A stretch of DNA of 64,000 nt, taken from Burkholderiales bacterium RIFCSPLOWO2_12_FULL_65_40 (GTDB lineage Bacteria; Pseudomonadota; Gammaproteobacteria; Burkholderiales; Burkholderiaceae_C). A program made the position numbers and the translations under genes. This document shows, piece by piece, positions 43,753 through 53,929 of this stretch. The notes beneath the pieces are model-generated. The model saw only the letters and a program-made list of their open reading frames with translations. It was not told the DNA's origin and searched no databases. The stretch is taken from positions 694-64,693 of the forward strand of contig MESL01000029.1 in NCBI GenBank assembly GCA_001770955.1, in the 5' to 3' direction. Position 1 is the stretch's first letter, and the number at the start of each line of letters is the position of its first letter.

Positions 43753-46700
43753 ATGCCCACGCTGCCTTTTCGCACTCTTTCACTGGCCACCGCACTGGCC
43801 CTGATCTGGCCCCTGCACGCCCTGGCCACACTACCTCCGGGCGCAGCCGCCGAGATCCTGAGCCTGCAGGGCGCGGGCGATCAGCGCACCGCCAGCGCCG
43901 CCGCCTGGCAGCCCGCTCGCCAGGCGCAGCCGCTGGCCGCTGGCGACTTTGTGCGCACACGCGAATCGGCTCGGATGGCCCTTGTGTTCGCCGACGAAAC
44001 CCAGCTGCGCCTGCACCAGAACACCGTGTTGCAGGTGAAGGCGGTGGCCGCGCCAGGCCAGAACACCACCACGCTGCGCCTGGACGCCGGCCGTGCCTGG
44101 ACGCAGACCCGCCGCCCCCCGGGCAGCCCGCTGCAGCTTGAAACCCCGGCTGCCACCGCCGCGATACGTGGTACGGACTGGGACATCAGCGTCGAGCCTG
44201 ACGGCCGCACGCTGCTGACCGTGCTCTCGGGCACGGTGGAGTTCGGCAATGCCCAAGGCCAGGTGAGCGTGGGGCCGAACGAGTCCGCCTTCGCCGAAGT
44301 GGGGAGGGCTCCGGTGAAGATGCTGCTGGCCCAGCCGCGGGACCGCGTGCAATGGGTCAACGCGCTTCAGGCCGACCCACTGCCCCACCTGCGTGCCGCA
44401 ACCCCGCCCGAGGCAACGCAACCGGTACTGAGCGCGCTGGCTGCACGCGACCCCGGGGCGGCGCGCTCAGCATTGGCCCAGTCACATGCCGGCATACCGG
44501 CCGCCTGGGCGGCGGCACTGGAAGCGGCCATTGCACTGCAGTCCGGCGACCTGCCCGGCGCGCGCATGCAGCTGGTCCGCCCAATGGAGGACGGCACCGC
44601 GCACCTGGCGGTGTGGCTGATGCAATCCGACTTGCAGCTCATGGACGGCGAGAGCGACGCCGCTCTGCAGACGCTGCGCACCGCGCTGGCGCGCTGGCCG
44701 CAGCACCCCGCGTTGCTGGCGCAGCAGGCCCGTGTGCTATTGCTGACCGACCGCGTGGAAGACGCCAGCACCACGCTGGCCGCCGCCCCTGCCGCCAACA
44801 GCGCCGACCTGACCTTGGCGCGCGCAGCCCTGGCCCGGCGCCAGGGCGATGCGCCCGGCACGTTGGCAGCCTACAGCGAAGCCATACGGCTCGCTCCGGA
44901 CGACGCCCGGGGATGGCAGGGTCTGGGCAGCGCGCACACCGAGCGCGAAAACACCACTCCGGCCCGCCAGAACCTGATGCAGGCGCTGCGGCTCGACCCG
45001 CATGCGGCGGGCGCACAGGGCGAGCGCGGTACGCTGGAAACCTTCTCCAACCGCTTCGGTGAGGCCGAATCGGCCTTTGCCACGGCGCTGGGCGACAACC
45101 CTGCCGACTACGTGGCGCTCACGGGCCAGGGGCTGCTGCGCCTGAAGCAGGGCCAGCCCCAGGCGGCACTCGACGCCTTCCTGCGCGCTGGCGTGATGGA
45201 GCCACGCTACGCCCGTGCCAAGACCTGGACCGCCGTGGCCTACTACCAACTCGGCCGCCACCGCGACGCCATCGCCACGCTCGGGCAGGCAGCAGCTCTC
45301 GACGACAAGGATCCGCTGCCGCACATGCTGCTGGCGCAGATCCACACCGACCTGTTCCAGCCCGGCGAGGCGGTGGAGTCGGCCCGCGCCGCCCTGCAAC
45401 GCATGCCCTACCTCAAATCGCTCAACCAGGTCGCCAACGACCAGAAGGGCAGTGCCAACCTGGGCGCCTCCCTGGCTTTCTTCGGCATGGAAGACTGGGC
45501 ACTGGAACTGGCACAGCAGAGCTTCTCACCCTACTGGGGCGGCAGCCACCTGTTTCTGGCAGACCGATACCGGGGCGAGTTCAATAAGAATTCGGCGCTA
45601 TTCCAGGGCTTCCTGACGGACCCGATGGCTTTTGGCGCAAGCCAGCGTCATTCTTCCCTGCTGCAGCAACCCGGCAGCCATGGTGCCGTGGGACTGACGC
45701 TGGACCGCGACTTTTACCGCATGTCCGCTCCGTCGGTCACGCTCAACGGCATGGACAACAGCAAGGTGCCCGTGTCGTGGTTCTTCAAGGCGCAGCATGC
45801 CTCGGCACGCAACTTTCCCATCAACGTCGGGGTGGTGAACTTCCCCGCGTTCCACGACCCCACGGGCACCGCCAAAGGCGGAGCCGATGCGCTCACGCTC
45901 GGACTGGGCCTGCAGCCCAGCGAGCGGCTCAACCTGTTCGCTTATGCAAACCATTTCGATGTCAGCCTGCGCGCCAGCAACCGCTTCGCCACCGAACTGG
46001 ACAACACCGCGCAACAGGGCTTTCTGGGCCTGTCCTACCGATGGAGCCCAGCCGAGCAGACCTGGTTCAAGATCGGACGCAGCCTGGAGAGCACCCGCTT
46101 TCAGGACTACCCCGCACTGTTCACATTCGACCCACTGTGGGGGGTTCTGGCTCTCTCGGGAATGCCTCGCAAGGCGTTCTCTGACGTTCAACTGCGTCAC
46201 AGCGCAGATCCCGAACCCGGCACGCGCTGGAGCGTCGCGCTGGAGCATGTGCGCGAACGGCAGGCCAGCCAGACAACGGCCGCCGGTACCATCAGCGGCC
46301 AGCTGAGCGACGGCCAGAATCTCTCGGACATCCTTTACTTCGCCGCCCTCAACAACATCAACCGGCGCTACACCGCCGTCACGCTCGACGGGCACCGGCA
46401 GATGAACCCTGCGCTACGGATCGACGGCGCCCTGGGCATCCAGCAGATCCGCCACCGGGTCAAAGGCAGCAGCGGCATCGGCCTGCTGAATCTGGGGGGT
46501 GAGAGCATCGACGTTGCCGAGCGCAACGACACCGAGCGCGTACTCAGTCCACGCTTAGGCGCGGTCTGGCAGCCCGCGCCCGGAAGCACCCTGCGCCTGG
46601 CCTACCAGGACTGGATGCGCCCCCTGAGCACCTCCACCCTGACCCGTGTCGACACCGCCGGCATTGCCGTGGAAGACCGGCTTCTGGAGGCGGGAGGCCG

Positions 46701-47319
46701 CCACAAACGCCTGGTGGCGCAATGGAGCCAGGAGTTGGGCCACAGCACCTTCGTGAATGCGCGCGCCGACCACTTGCGCCTTGAGAACCCGGGCACGATC
46801 GGCGTGGACATGCGCACGCCCAGCCTGCCGTTTCTGGAGGAGATGCGCAACGCCCAGCTCGCCAACCTCTCGGCCTCCGACCTGCTGGAAGACACACCCA
46901 GCTTCGAGGCCGGTCGGCTAAATGCACTGGCCGCCGGCGTGAACCACATGTTCAACCGCCATTGGTCCGCCTACGGCAAGTACCACTACCAGCACAGCCG
47001 CAGCGAATACCTCGACGGCGGCCACGTGATCACCGGCCGCATGATCCCCCATATTCCCCGCCATACCCTGGTGCTGGGCGCCACCTGGGCGAGCAGCGCA
47101 CGCGTATATCTCAGTGGCCGCGCGGTGTACCGCTCCGAGCGCTTCGAGGACAAGGAAAACCTCTCGCGCCGCCCTGCGGGCTGGGGTCTGGACCTCATGG
47201 GGTTCTGGGAGTCGCAGGACAAGCGCTGGGTGATCGGCGTGGCCGCGCTCAACCTTTGGGGGCCCAAGTCCGAGCGCCAGAAGACCCGCTACCTGCTCGA
47301 TGCGCGCTACCGTTTCTAA
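43753..47319 (+). CDS. FecR domain - TPR - outer-membrane beta-barrel protein
   Basis: The 1188-residue protein starts MPTLPFRTLSLATALALIWP, with a signal peptide. A FecR domain (about 30-200) contains GDFVRTRESARMALVFADET and ATAAIRGTDWDISVEPDG. TPR-like helical repeats follow (about 220-560; e.g. ALRLDPHAAGAQGERGTLET and ALDAFLRAGVMEPRYARAKT). The C-terminal 550 residues resemble an outer-membrane beta-barrel: alternating hydrophobic strands, LSPRLGAVWQPAPGSTLRLA, and a final RYLLDARYRF ending in Phe. The order FecR-TPR-barrel suggests a surface sensor or export pore. Its stop codon overlaps the downstream cyclase gene by 20 bases. Confidence 0.85.
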   Translation: MPTLPFRTLSLATALALIWPLHALATLPPGAAAEILSLQGAGDQRTASAAAWQPARQAQPLAAGDFVRTRESARMALVFADETQLRLHQNTVLQVKAVAAPGQNTTTLRLDAGRAWTQTRRPPGSPLQLETPAATAAIRGTDWDISVEPDGRTLLTVLSGTVEFGNAQGQVSVGPNESAFAEVGRAPVKMLLAQPRDRVQWVNALQADPLPHLRAATPPEATQPVLSALAARDPGAARSALAQSHAGIPAAWAAALEAAIALQSGDLPGARMQLVRPMEDGTAHLAVWLMQSDLQLMDGESDAALQTLRTALARWPQHPALLAQQARVLLLTDRVEDASTTLAAAPAANSADLTLARAALARRQGDAPGTLAAYSEAIRLAPDDARGWQGLGSAHTERENTTPARQNLMQALRLDPHAAGAQGERGTLETFSNRFGEAESAFATALGDNPADYVALTGQGLLRLKQGQPQAALDAFLRAGVMEPRYARAKTWTAVAYYQLGRHRDAIATLGQAAALDDKDPLPHMLLAQIHTDLFQPGEAVESARAALQRMPYLKSLNQVANDQKGSANLGASLAFFGMEDWALELAQQSFSPYWGGSHLFLADRYRGEFNKNSALFQGFLTDPMAFGASQRHSSLLQQPGSHGAVGLTLDRDFYRMSAPSVTLNGMDNSKVPVSWFFKAQHASARNFPINVGVVNFPAFHDPTGTAKGGADALTLGLGLQPSERLNLFAYANHFDVSLRASNRFATELDNTAQQGFLGLSYRWSPAEQTWFKIGRSLESTRFQDYPALFTFDPLWGVLALSGMPRKAFSDVQLRHSADPEPGTRWSVALEHVRERQASQTTAAGTISGQLSDGQNLSDILYFAALNNINRRYTAVTLDGHRQMNPALRIDGALGIQQIRHRVKGSSGIGLLNLGGESIDVAERNDTERVLSPRLGAVWQPAPGSTLRLAYQDWMRPLSTSTLTRVDTAGIAVEDRLLEAGGRHKRLVAQWSQELGHSTFVNARADHLRLENPGTIGVDMRTPSLPFLEEMRNAQLANLSASDLLEDTPSFEAGRLNALAAGVNHMFNRHWSAYGKYHYQHSRSEYLDGGHVITGRMIPHIPRHTLVLGATWASSARVYLSGRAVYRSERFEDKENLSRRPAGWGLDLMGFWESQDKRWVIGVAALNLWGPKSERQKTRYLLDARYRF

Positions 47320-49267
47320 GGCTCTGGGTACCGCCGTGCTGGCGCTGCTGCTGGTGTGGGCGGCCGCGCACAGCCGCCCCTGGCATGCGCTGGAGTTCAA
47401 GAGTTTCGACCTCTGGACCGCACTGGCCGCACCTGGGCGCAGCGCCTTGCCGGCGGTCATTCTCGCCATCGACGAGCCCAGTTTTCAGCAGCTCGGGCAG
47501 GGTTGGCCGTTTCCGCGCAGCCTGCATGCGCTCCTGATCGACCGCCTGCGTGAAGACGGTGCCGCCGCCATCGGCCTGGACATCGTGTTTGCCGACCCTG
47601 CGCAGGACGCCGCGCAGGATGCCGCGCTGGCACAGGCCGTGGCACGTGCAGTGGCAGCGGGCGTGCCCGTGGTGCTGGCGTCCAGTCGCGAAAAAGTGGA
47701 CAGTGCCAGTGCCACGCTCTGGACCGAGGTACTGCCGCTACAGGCCCTGCGCGATGCCGGCGCAGACCACGGCGACGCGGGCGTGCAACCCGACGACGAC
47801 TTCGTTGTGCGCCATTTGCCGCAGAATGCGCGCAGCTTCTCGGCCGCGCTGGCCGAGGCCCTGTCCGGACGCAGCCTGGGCCCACCTCCACCGGGTTTGA
47901 TTGCCTACCGTGGGCCACGTGGCACCTTTGACACGCGCTCGTACTACCAGGCGCTCGAACCCGGTCTGCTCCCACCCGGGTACTTTCACGGCAAGACGGT
48001 GCTCGTGGGCCGCTCGGCGCTCACAGCCAGCGAGCTGCAGCACACCCAGGTAGATCTGTTCAACGCACCTTTTGCGGCACTCGGGGGCGAGCGCCTGTTC
48101 CCCGGCGTGGAGCTGCAGGCCACACTGCTCGATAACCGGGTGCAAGGCGACAGCCTGCGCCCCGGGCACGAGGGCTGGAGCGCCGCGCTGGTGCTGCTGG
48201 CACTGGCCGTGCTAGTACCCGCCAGCGTGCTCTGGCACCCCGGCGCGGTGGCCGCGCTGGCCGGTGCACTGGCGGGCGGCACCTTGCTGCTGTCGTGGGG
48301 TCTGTTCACGCGGGCCGGGCTCTGGCTGCCGCCGCTGCTGCCCTTCGCCGCCACACTTGCCATCTACGGCGCCACAGCCCTGGCGGCCTACGCCACCGCG
48401 CGCCGACGCGCACGCCAGACACGCGCCATGTTCGCCCAGTACGTGCCGCCCGAGGTGGTCTCGCGCCTGATCGCCCAGCCCGAGCTGCTGCGCCTGGGCG
48501 GCGAGGCGCGCGAGGTCACGCTGATGTTCACCGACCTGGCGAGCTTCACCACGCTGTCGGAGCAGCTCAGCGCCGAGCAGACGGTGGAAGTGCTCACGGG
48601 CTACTTCAACGCCATGACACCGCTCATCCATGCCACGGGCGGCACAGTGGACAAGTTCATCGGCGACGCGGTGATGGCCTTCTGGGGCGCGCCACTGCCC
48701 GATGACCGGCATGCCGAGCACGCGGTGCGCGCCGCCATCGCCATGCAACAGGCCATGGAAGCGCTGGTGGCCCGCCTGCACGCGCGCGGCCTGCCCGGCA
48801 TCCACATGCGGATCGGCCTGCACACGGGCCGCGTGGTCGTGGGCAACGTGGGATCAACGCAGCGCTTCTCGTACACCGCCATCGGCGACGCGGTGAATCT
48901 CGCAGCGCGGCTCGAAGGCGCCAACAAGGCCTTCGGCACCGGCATCCTGCTGTCGGCAGCCACGGCGGCACATCTGCCCGACAGCATCCCGGTGCGAGCC
49001 CTCGACGACGTGATCGTCAAAGGCAAGACCGAACCCGTGCGTGTGTACACGCCCTGCGACGACGCCGAGCTGTGCCACCTGGCCCGCGCGGCGCTCGACG
49101 CCTTCCACGCCCGCGCCTGGGACGCGGCGGAGGAGCACCTGCGGACATTGCTCGCACGCCAGCCCGGGGACCTTGCGGCCCAGCGCCTGCTCGGGCGCAT
49201 CACCGAAGCCCGCAGCCTTGCGCCGGGCACTCCCTGGTCTGCGGCCGTGGCACTGGACAAGCTGTAG
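47300..49267 (+). CDS. CHASE2-domain class III adenylate cyclase
   Basis: The 655-residue protein begins inside the preceding gene. It has a CHASE2 periplasmic domain (about 30-290: VILAIDEPSFQQLGQGWPFP, AAAIGLDIVFADP), three membrane helices (about 293-375) and a class III cyclase catalytic domain (about 410-600). The metal-binding aspartates are in MFTDLASFT and FIGDAVMAFWG. The purine-selecting lysine is K452 (VDKFIGD), and AIGDAVNLAARLEG carries the transition-state Asn/Arg. These fit adenylate rather than guanylate specificity. The 20-base overlap with the FecR-barrel gene suggests the two act together, the sensor regulating cAMP synthesis. Confidence 0.9.
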   Translation: MRATVSKALGTAVLALLLVWAAAHSRPWHALEFKSFDLWTALAAPGRSALPAVILAIDEPSFQQLGQGWPFPRSLHALLIDRLREDGAAAIGLDIVFADPAQDAAQDAALAQAVARAVAAGVPVVLASSREKVDSASATLWTEVLPLQALRDAGADHGDAGVQPDDDFVVRHLPQNARSFSAALAEALSGRSLGPPPPGLIAYRGPRGTFDTRSYYQALEPGLLPPGYFHGKTVLVGRSALTASELQHTQVDLFNAPFAALGGERLFPGVELQATLLDNRVQGDSLRPGHEGWSAALVLLALAVLVPASVLWHPGAVAALAGALAGGTLLLSWGLFTRAGLWLPPLLPFAATLAIYGATALAAYATARRRARQTRAMFAQYVPPEVVSRLIAQPELLRLGGEAREVTLMFTDLASFTTLSEQLSAEQTVEVLTGYFNAMTPLIHATGGTVDKFIGDAVMAFWGAPLPDDRHAEHAVRAAIAMQQAMEALVARLHARGLPGIHMRIGLHTGRVVVGNVGSTQRFSYTAIGDAVNLAARLEGANKAFGTGILLSAATAAHLPDSIPVRALDDVIVKGKTEPVRVYTPCDDAELCHLARAALDAFHARAWDAAEEHLRTLLARQPGDLAAQRLLGRITEARSLAPGTPWSAAVALDKL

Positions 49268-49397
49268 CCCCAGGTAACCCGCCCCTGCACCCAGAAATTG
49301 ACGCCCCTCAAGTCCGTGTCAGCCATTGCAGGCATGATGTAGGTGACAGTGGATGTTCATTCCGGCACCGCTGCCGGCCCCTGCCAAAGGAGAATCA

Positions 49398-49745
49398 ATG
49401 CAAGTTCAAGTGCACACCGACAACAAGATCCAGGGCGGCGAATCGCTGGCCCAGTGGATTCAGGAAGAAGCCACGTCCCGTCTGGGGCGTTTTCGTGAGT
49501 ACATCACCCGGGTGGAGGTTTTCCTCTCCGATGTGGATGCCGGCAAATCGGGCGCCAACGACAAGCGCTGCCGCCTGGAAGCCCGCCCCGCGGGTCGCCA
49601 GCCCGTCACGGTGACGGCCGACGCCGACAAACTGGCCGACGCCTTCACCGGCGCCGTGGACAAGCTGGCCCGCGCCCTCGATCACGATCTGGGCCGCGTG
49701 AAAGACCGCAACGGCCGCGAAACCATCCGTACGCAGGAAGAGTGA
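49398..49745 (+). CDS. hpf: ribosome hibernation factor, HPF/YfiA family
   Basis: The 115-residue protein starts MQVQVHTDNKIQGGESLAQW, close to the HPF/RaiA (S30AE) family, which binds the 30S A and P sites to inactivate or dimerise ribosomes. It has SRLGRFREYITRVEVFLSDV and CRLEARPAGRQPVTVTADAD, the conserved beta-strand and central acidic segments. It ends GRETIRTQEE, without the long C-terminal domain of long HPF. The ribosome-binding site AGGAGAATCA sits before the ATG. A terminator follows. Confidence 0.9.
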   Translation: MQVQVHTDNKIQGGESLAQWIQEEATSRLGRFREYITRVEVFLSDVDAGKSGANDKRCRLEARPAGRQPVTVTADADKLADAFTGAVDKLARALDHDLGRVKDRNGRETIRTQEE

Positions 49746-49751
49746 ACGCAG

Positions 49752-49783
49752 TGTCCGGTGCCGCGCCTGTGCGACACCGGACA
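49752..49783 (+). other. first hairpin after hpf
   Basis: TGTCCGGTG and CACCGGACA form a perfect 9-bp stem with a 14-base loop, without a T-run. It lies just before the terminator hairpin. Confidence 0.5.
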
Positions 49784-49796
49784 AACGCTCCTCTTT

Positions 49797-49840
49797 CAAG
49801 AGCTGCAAGCGCTTATTTGAAAAGGCCTGCAGCTCTTTTT
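49797..49840 (+). terminator. intrinsic terminator built from a repeat copy, after hpf
   Basis: AAGAGCTGCA (49798-49807) and TGCAGCTCTT (49828-49837) form a perfect 10-bp stem, and the last two Ts with the next three form a T-run. The loop contains AGCGCTTATTTGAAAAGGCC, which matches the intergenic repeat core, so this terminator seems to derive from a repeat copy (copy 6). Confidence 0.7.
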
Positions 49841-49885
49841 TATTGTTTATTGCGCACCGTGCGCCCCGTCCTGTCCGATCGCCGC

Positions 49886-50101
49886 ATGGCCCATTCACAC
49901 CCCACCGACCAGCGCCTGACCGAACTCGAGATCAAGGCCAGCTACACCGACGACCTGCTGGAGCAACTGAACATGACCGTCTACCGCCAGCAGCAGCAAA
50001 TTGACCGGCTGATTCGCGAAATCACCCATCTGCGCCAGCAGATGCCTGAAGACGGGCCCGCGTCACGCAATCCGCGCGACGATATGCCTCCGCATTACTG
50101 A
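49886..50101 (+). CDS. slyX: SlyX-family protein
   Basis: The 71-residue acidic protein starts MAHSHPTDQRLTELEIKASY and forms one coiled coil (about 8-55: DLLEQLNMTVYRQQQQIDRL), ending in DDMPPHY. The C-terminal PPHY is the SlyX hallmark. SlyX proteins are widespread and have no established biochemical role. The ATG at 49886 is preferred over upstream in-frame codons because the coiled coil starts here. Confidence 0.9.
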   Translation: MAHSHPTDQRLTELEIKASYTDDLLEQLNMTVYRQQQQIDRLIREITHLRQQMPEDGPASRNPRDDMPPHY

Positions 50102-50379
50102 TCACTGCCTTCTCCGAGAGTGGGACCCGTCCCGGCTCTCGCCAAGTGCCGCCTCGTCATCGCGCTGGGGAACTGAGTTGCCACTGGACGGCTGACTCTG
50201 CGCCTCAGATGACAACGCCGCAAAGTGCGCCAGCGAACAGACGCCCGATGCCCCGGTGAGTAGCCTTGGCGCTCTGGGCATGTCGCCCGGCAGTGAAAGC
50301 TCCGGCACGCACCGTTCAGAGGCCTTCACTGGAGCACACACCCGAGAACGGTCGGGAGGTTAATTCCAAGAGGTTCCCC
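50102..50379. other. 278-base gap between slyX and the glycine-zipper gene
   Basis: It contains a hairpin CGAGAG, mismatch, GGGAC / GTCCC, CTCTCG (50115-50141) close to the slyX stop, without a T-run. No gene or promoter could be supported. Confidence 0.45.
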
Positions 50380-50607
50380 ATGCAAACGACACAACGAATT
50401 CTGGCCCTCACGATGGCCCTGGCAGCCCTTACCAGCCTGGGGGCCTGCAGCAACATGTCCACGCGCGACAAAAACATTGCGGTGGGCGCCGGCGTGGGGG
50501 CCGTCGGCGGCGCTGTCCTGACCGGCGGCAGCGCCATCGGGACCATCGGCGGTGCAGCCGTGGGTGGCGTGATCGGCAACGAGGTCGACAAGAGCAATCG
50601 CCGGTAA
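50380..50607 (+). CDS. glycine-zipper lipoprotein (OsmB-like)
   Basis: The 75-residue protein starts MQTTQRILALTMALAALTSL and has the lipobox LGAC, so it is a small lipoprotein. The mature part is a glycine-zipper: VGAGVGAVGGAVLTGGSAIG, then GGAAVGGVIGNEVD, a membrane-spanning helical hairpin motif. OsmB and related osmotically inducible lipoproteins have this pattern. It may be stress-induced. The terminator immediately downstream is shared with gap. Confidence 0.82.
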   Translation: MQTTQRILALTMALAALTSLGACSNMSTRDKNIAVGAGVGAVGGAVLTGGSAIGTIGGAAVGGVIGNEVDKSNRR

Positions 50608-50664
50608 CTGCCGGGCGGGCAGCACCGCGGCGTTCCGGCACTCATGCTGCGCGATGGCCGCGAT

Positions 50665-50706
50665 AGAAAAAAACCGGCCGCCCCTCAAGGGCGGCCGGTT
50701 TTTTTT
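50665..50706. terminator. bidirectional intrinsic terminator
   Basis: AACCGGCCGCCC, five bases and GGGCGGCCGGTT form a 12-bp perfect stem, with seven As before and eight Ts after. It would end the glycine-zipper transcript on the plus strand and the gap transcript on the minus strand. Confidence 0.92.
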
Positions 50707-50728
50707 CAGGCCAAGGACAGGGCGTGAA

Positions 50729-51769
<1,041 letters not shown>

Positions 51770-51780
51770 TCACGTGCGCT

Positions 51781-53814
51781 TTATTTGCGCTTGAGCACCG
51801 CCTGCACGGTGGCCGCCACGTTCTCTTCGGTGAAGCCGAAATGCTGGAACAGCACCGGCGCGGGGGCCGATTCGCCGTAGGTGTCGATGCCGACCACGGC
51901 CGCGCAGCCGTACTTCCACCAGCCGTCGGTCACGCCCATCTCCACGGCGATGCGCGGGATGCCCGTGGGCAGCACGGCCTTCTTGTACTTCACGTCTTCA
52001 TGGTCAAAAGTGGTCGTACTCGGCATGGATACAACGCGGACAGCTATCTTTTTTGCTGCCAGCAGGCGCTGCGCCTTGAGCGCCAGCTGCACTTCGGAGC
52101 CGGTGGCGATGATCACGGCCTGGGCCTTCTTCTTCAGGCCCACGTCCTTGGGCTCGGACAGCACATAGGCGCCACGCGAGATGTCGCCCAGGTCGCGCTT
52201 GGGCGCATAGGGCAGGTTCTGGCGCGACAGGGCCAGCACGGTGGGCTTGTCGCGGTTGCTCAGGGCCACGCTCCAGGCCACGGCGGTTTCGGCCGTGTCG
52301 GCGGGGCGCCAGACATCGAGGTTGGGAATCAGGCGCAGGCTGGCAACGTGTTCGACGGACTGGTGCGTGGGGCCGTCTTCGCCCAGACCGATGGAGTCGT
52401 GCGTGAAGACATGAATCACGCGCTGCTTCATCAGCGCGGCCATGCGGATGGCGTTGCGGCTGTAGTCGCTGAACGTGAGAAAGGTACCGCCGTAGGGGAT
52501 GAAACCGCCGTGCAGTGCCACGCCGTTCATGATGGCGGCCATGCCGAATTCGCGCACGCCGTAATTGATGTGGCGGCCACCCACGCCGGCCTCGTTCTTG
52601 ACCACGTGGCCCCGCATGTCGAAGCGCAGGTTGGGCGTGCTCTTGGTGTTGGTGAGGTTCGAACCCGTCAGGTCGGCCGAACCGCCCAGCAGCTCGGGCA
52701 GTGCGGCGGTGAAGGCCTCCAGCGCGAGCTGGCTGGCCTTGCGGCTGGCCACGGTCTCGCCCTTGGTGTGGGCCTGCACCACGGTGTCCACGGCCACCTG
52801 GGCGAACGAAGCTGGCAGGTCGCCGTTCATGCGGCGCACAAACTCGGCGGCCAGCTCAGGGAAGGCGGCCTGGTAGGCGGCGAAGCGCTCGTTCCAGGCC
52901 TGCTCGGCGGCAAAGCCGGTGGCGCGCGCGTTCCAGTCGGCGTACACCTCGTCGGGCACGGTGAAGGGCGCGTGGCTCCAGCCCAGGGCCTCGCGCGTCA
53001 GTGCGATTTCCTCGGCACCCAGCGGCTCGCCGTGGGCCTTGGCGGTGTTGGCACGGTTGGGCGAGCCCTTGCCGATGTGCGTCTTGCAGATGATGAGCGA
53101 AGGGCGCTCGGTCTGCTGGCGCGCCTCGGCAATGGCGGCGTCCACCTTCTCGGCGTCGTGCCCGTCGACCGGGCCGATCACGTTCCAGCCGCAGGCGACG
53201 AAGCGCAGCGCGGTGTTGTCGATGAACCAGGGCGCAACCTGGCCGTCAATGCTGATGCCGTTGTCGTCGTACAGCGCAATCAGCTTGTTCAGCTTCCAGG
53301 CACCGGCCAGGGCCACGGCCTCGTGGCTGATACCCTCCATCAGGCAGCCGTCGCCCATGAACACATAGGTGTGGTGGTCCACCACGGCATGGCCATCGCG
53401 GTTGAACTCGGCAGCCAGCAGCTTTTCGGCCAGCGCCATGCCCACGGCATTGGTGATGCCCTGGCCCAGCGGGCCGGTGGTGGTCTCGACGCCGGGGGTG
53501 TGGCCCACCTCGGGGTGACCGGCGGTCTTGCTGCGCAGCTGGCGGAAGTTCTTCAGCTCCTGCATGGGCAGGTCGTAGCCTGTGAGGTGCAAGAGCGCAT
53601 AGATCAGCATGGAGCCATGGCCGTTGGACAGCACGAAACGGTCGCGGTTGGCCCAGTGCGGGTTGGCCGGGTTGTGCTGCAGGTGCCGACCCCACAGCGC
53701 CACGGCCATGTCCGCCATGCCCATGGGGGCACCGGGGTGGCCGGAATTGGCTTGTTGAACGGCATCCATTGCGAGTGCGCGGATCGCATTCGCCATCTGT
53801 TGAGAATTGGCCAT
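51781..53814 (-). CDS. tkt: transketolase
   Basis: Transketolase moves two-carbon units in the pentose-phosphate pathway using thiamine diphosphate. The 677-residue protein starts [20 protein letters not shown] and carries the transketolase opening [20 protein letters not shown], the thiamine-diphosphate-binding region [19 protein letters not shown] and the pyrimidine-domain motif [18 protein letters not shown]-like [19 protein letters not shown]. In the C-terminal region the segment [17 protein letters not shown] uses AT-rich codons resembling the intergenic repeat. Confidence 0.96.
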   Translation of the reverse strand: MANSQQMANAIRALAMDAVQQANSGHPGAPMGMADMAVALWGRHLQHNPANPHWANRDRFVLSNGHGSMLIYALLHLTGYDLPMQELKNFRQLRSKTAGHPEVGHTPGVETTTGPLGQGITNAVGMALAEKLLAAEFNRDGHAVVDHHTYVFMGDGCLMEGISHEAVALAGAWKLNKLIALYDDNGISIDGQVAPWFIDNTALRFVACGWNVIGPVDGHDAEKVDAAIAEARQQTERPSLIICKTHIGKGSPNRANTAKAHGEPLGAEEIALTREALGWSHAPFTVPDEVYADWNARATGFAAEQAWNERFAAYQAAFPELAAEFVRRMNGDLPASFAQVAVDTVVQAHTKGETVASRKASQLALEAFTAALPELLGGSADLTGSNLTNTKSTPNLRFDMRGHVVKNEAGVGGRHINYGVREFGMAAIMNGVALHGGFIPYGGTFLTFSDYSRNAIRMAALMKQRVIHVFTHDSIGLGEDGPTHQSVEHVASLRLIPNLDVWRPADTAETAVAWSVALSNRDKPTVLALSRQNLPYAPKRDLGDISRGAYVLSEPKDVGLKKKAQAVIIATGSEVQLALKAQRLLAAKKIAVRVVSMPSTTTFDHEDVKYKKAVLPTGIPRIAVEMGVTDGWWKYGCAAVVGIDTYGESAPAPVLFQHFGFTEENVAATVQAVLKRK

Positions 53815-53929
53815 GTGGGGCGGTTCCGGTCAGGGAGAGGAGGGAAAACCCGTGATTTTAGCGGCCTGCCCCGATGGGCGCTGCACGGGCCCGCCGTTCG
53901 CGGCTGCGGCGATGCACTACAGTGCCGCC

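Noticed and set aside
50102-50379. Riboswitch upstream of the glycine-zipper gene
   Set aside because: The region has a hairpin, but no glycine, cobalamin or other aptamer core could be recognised.
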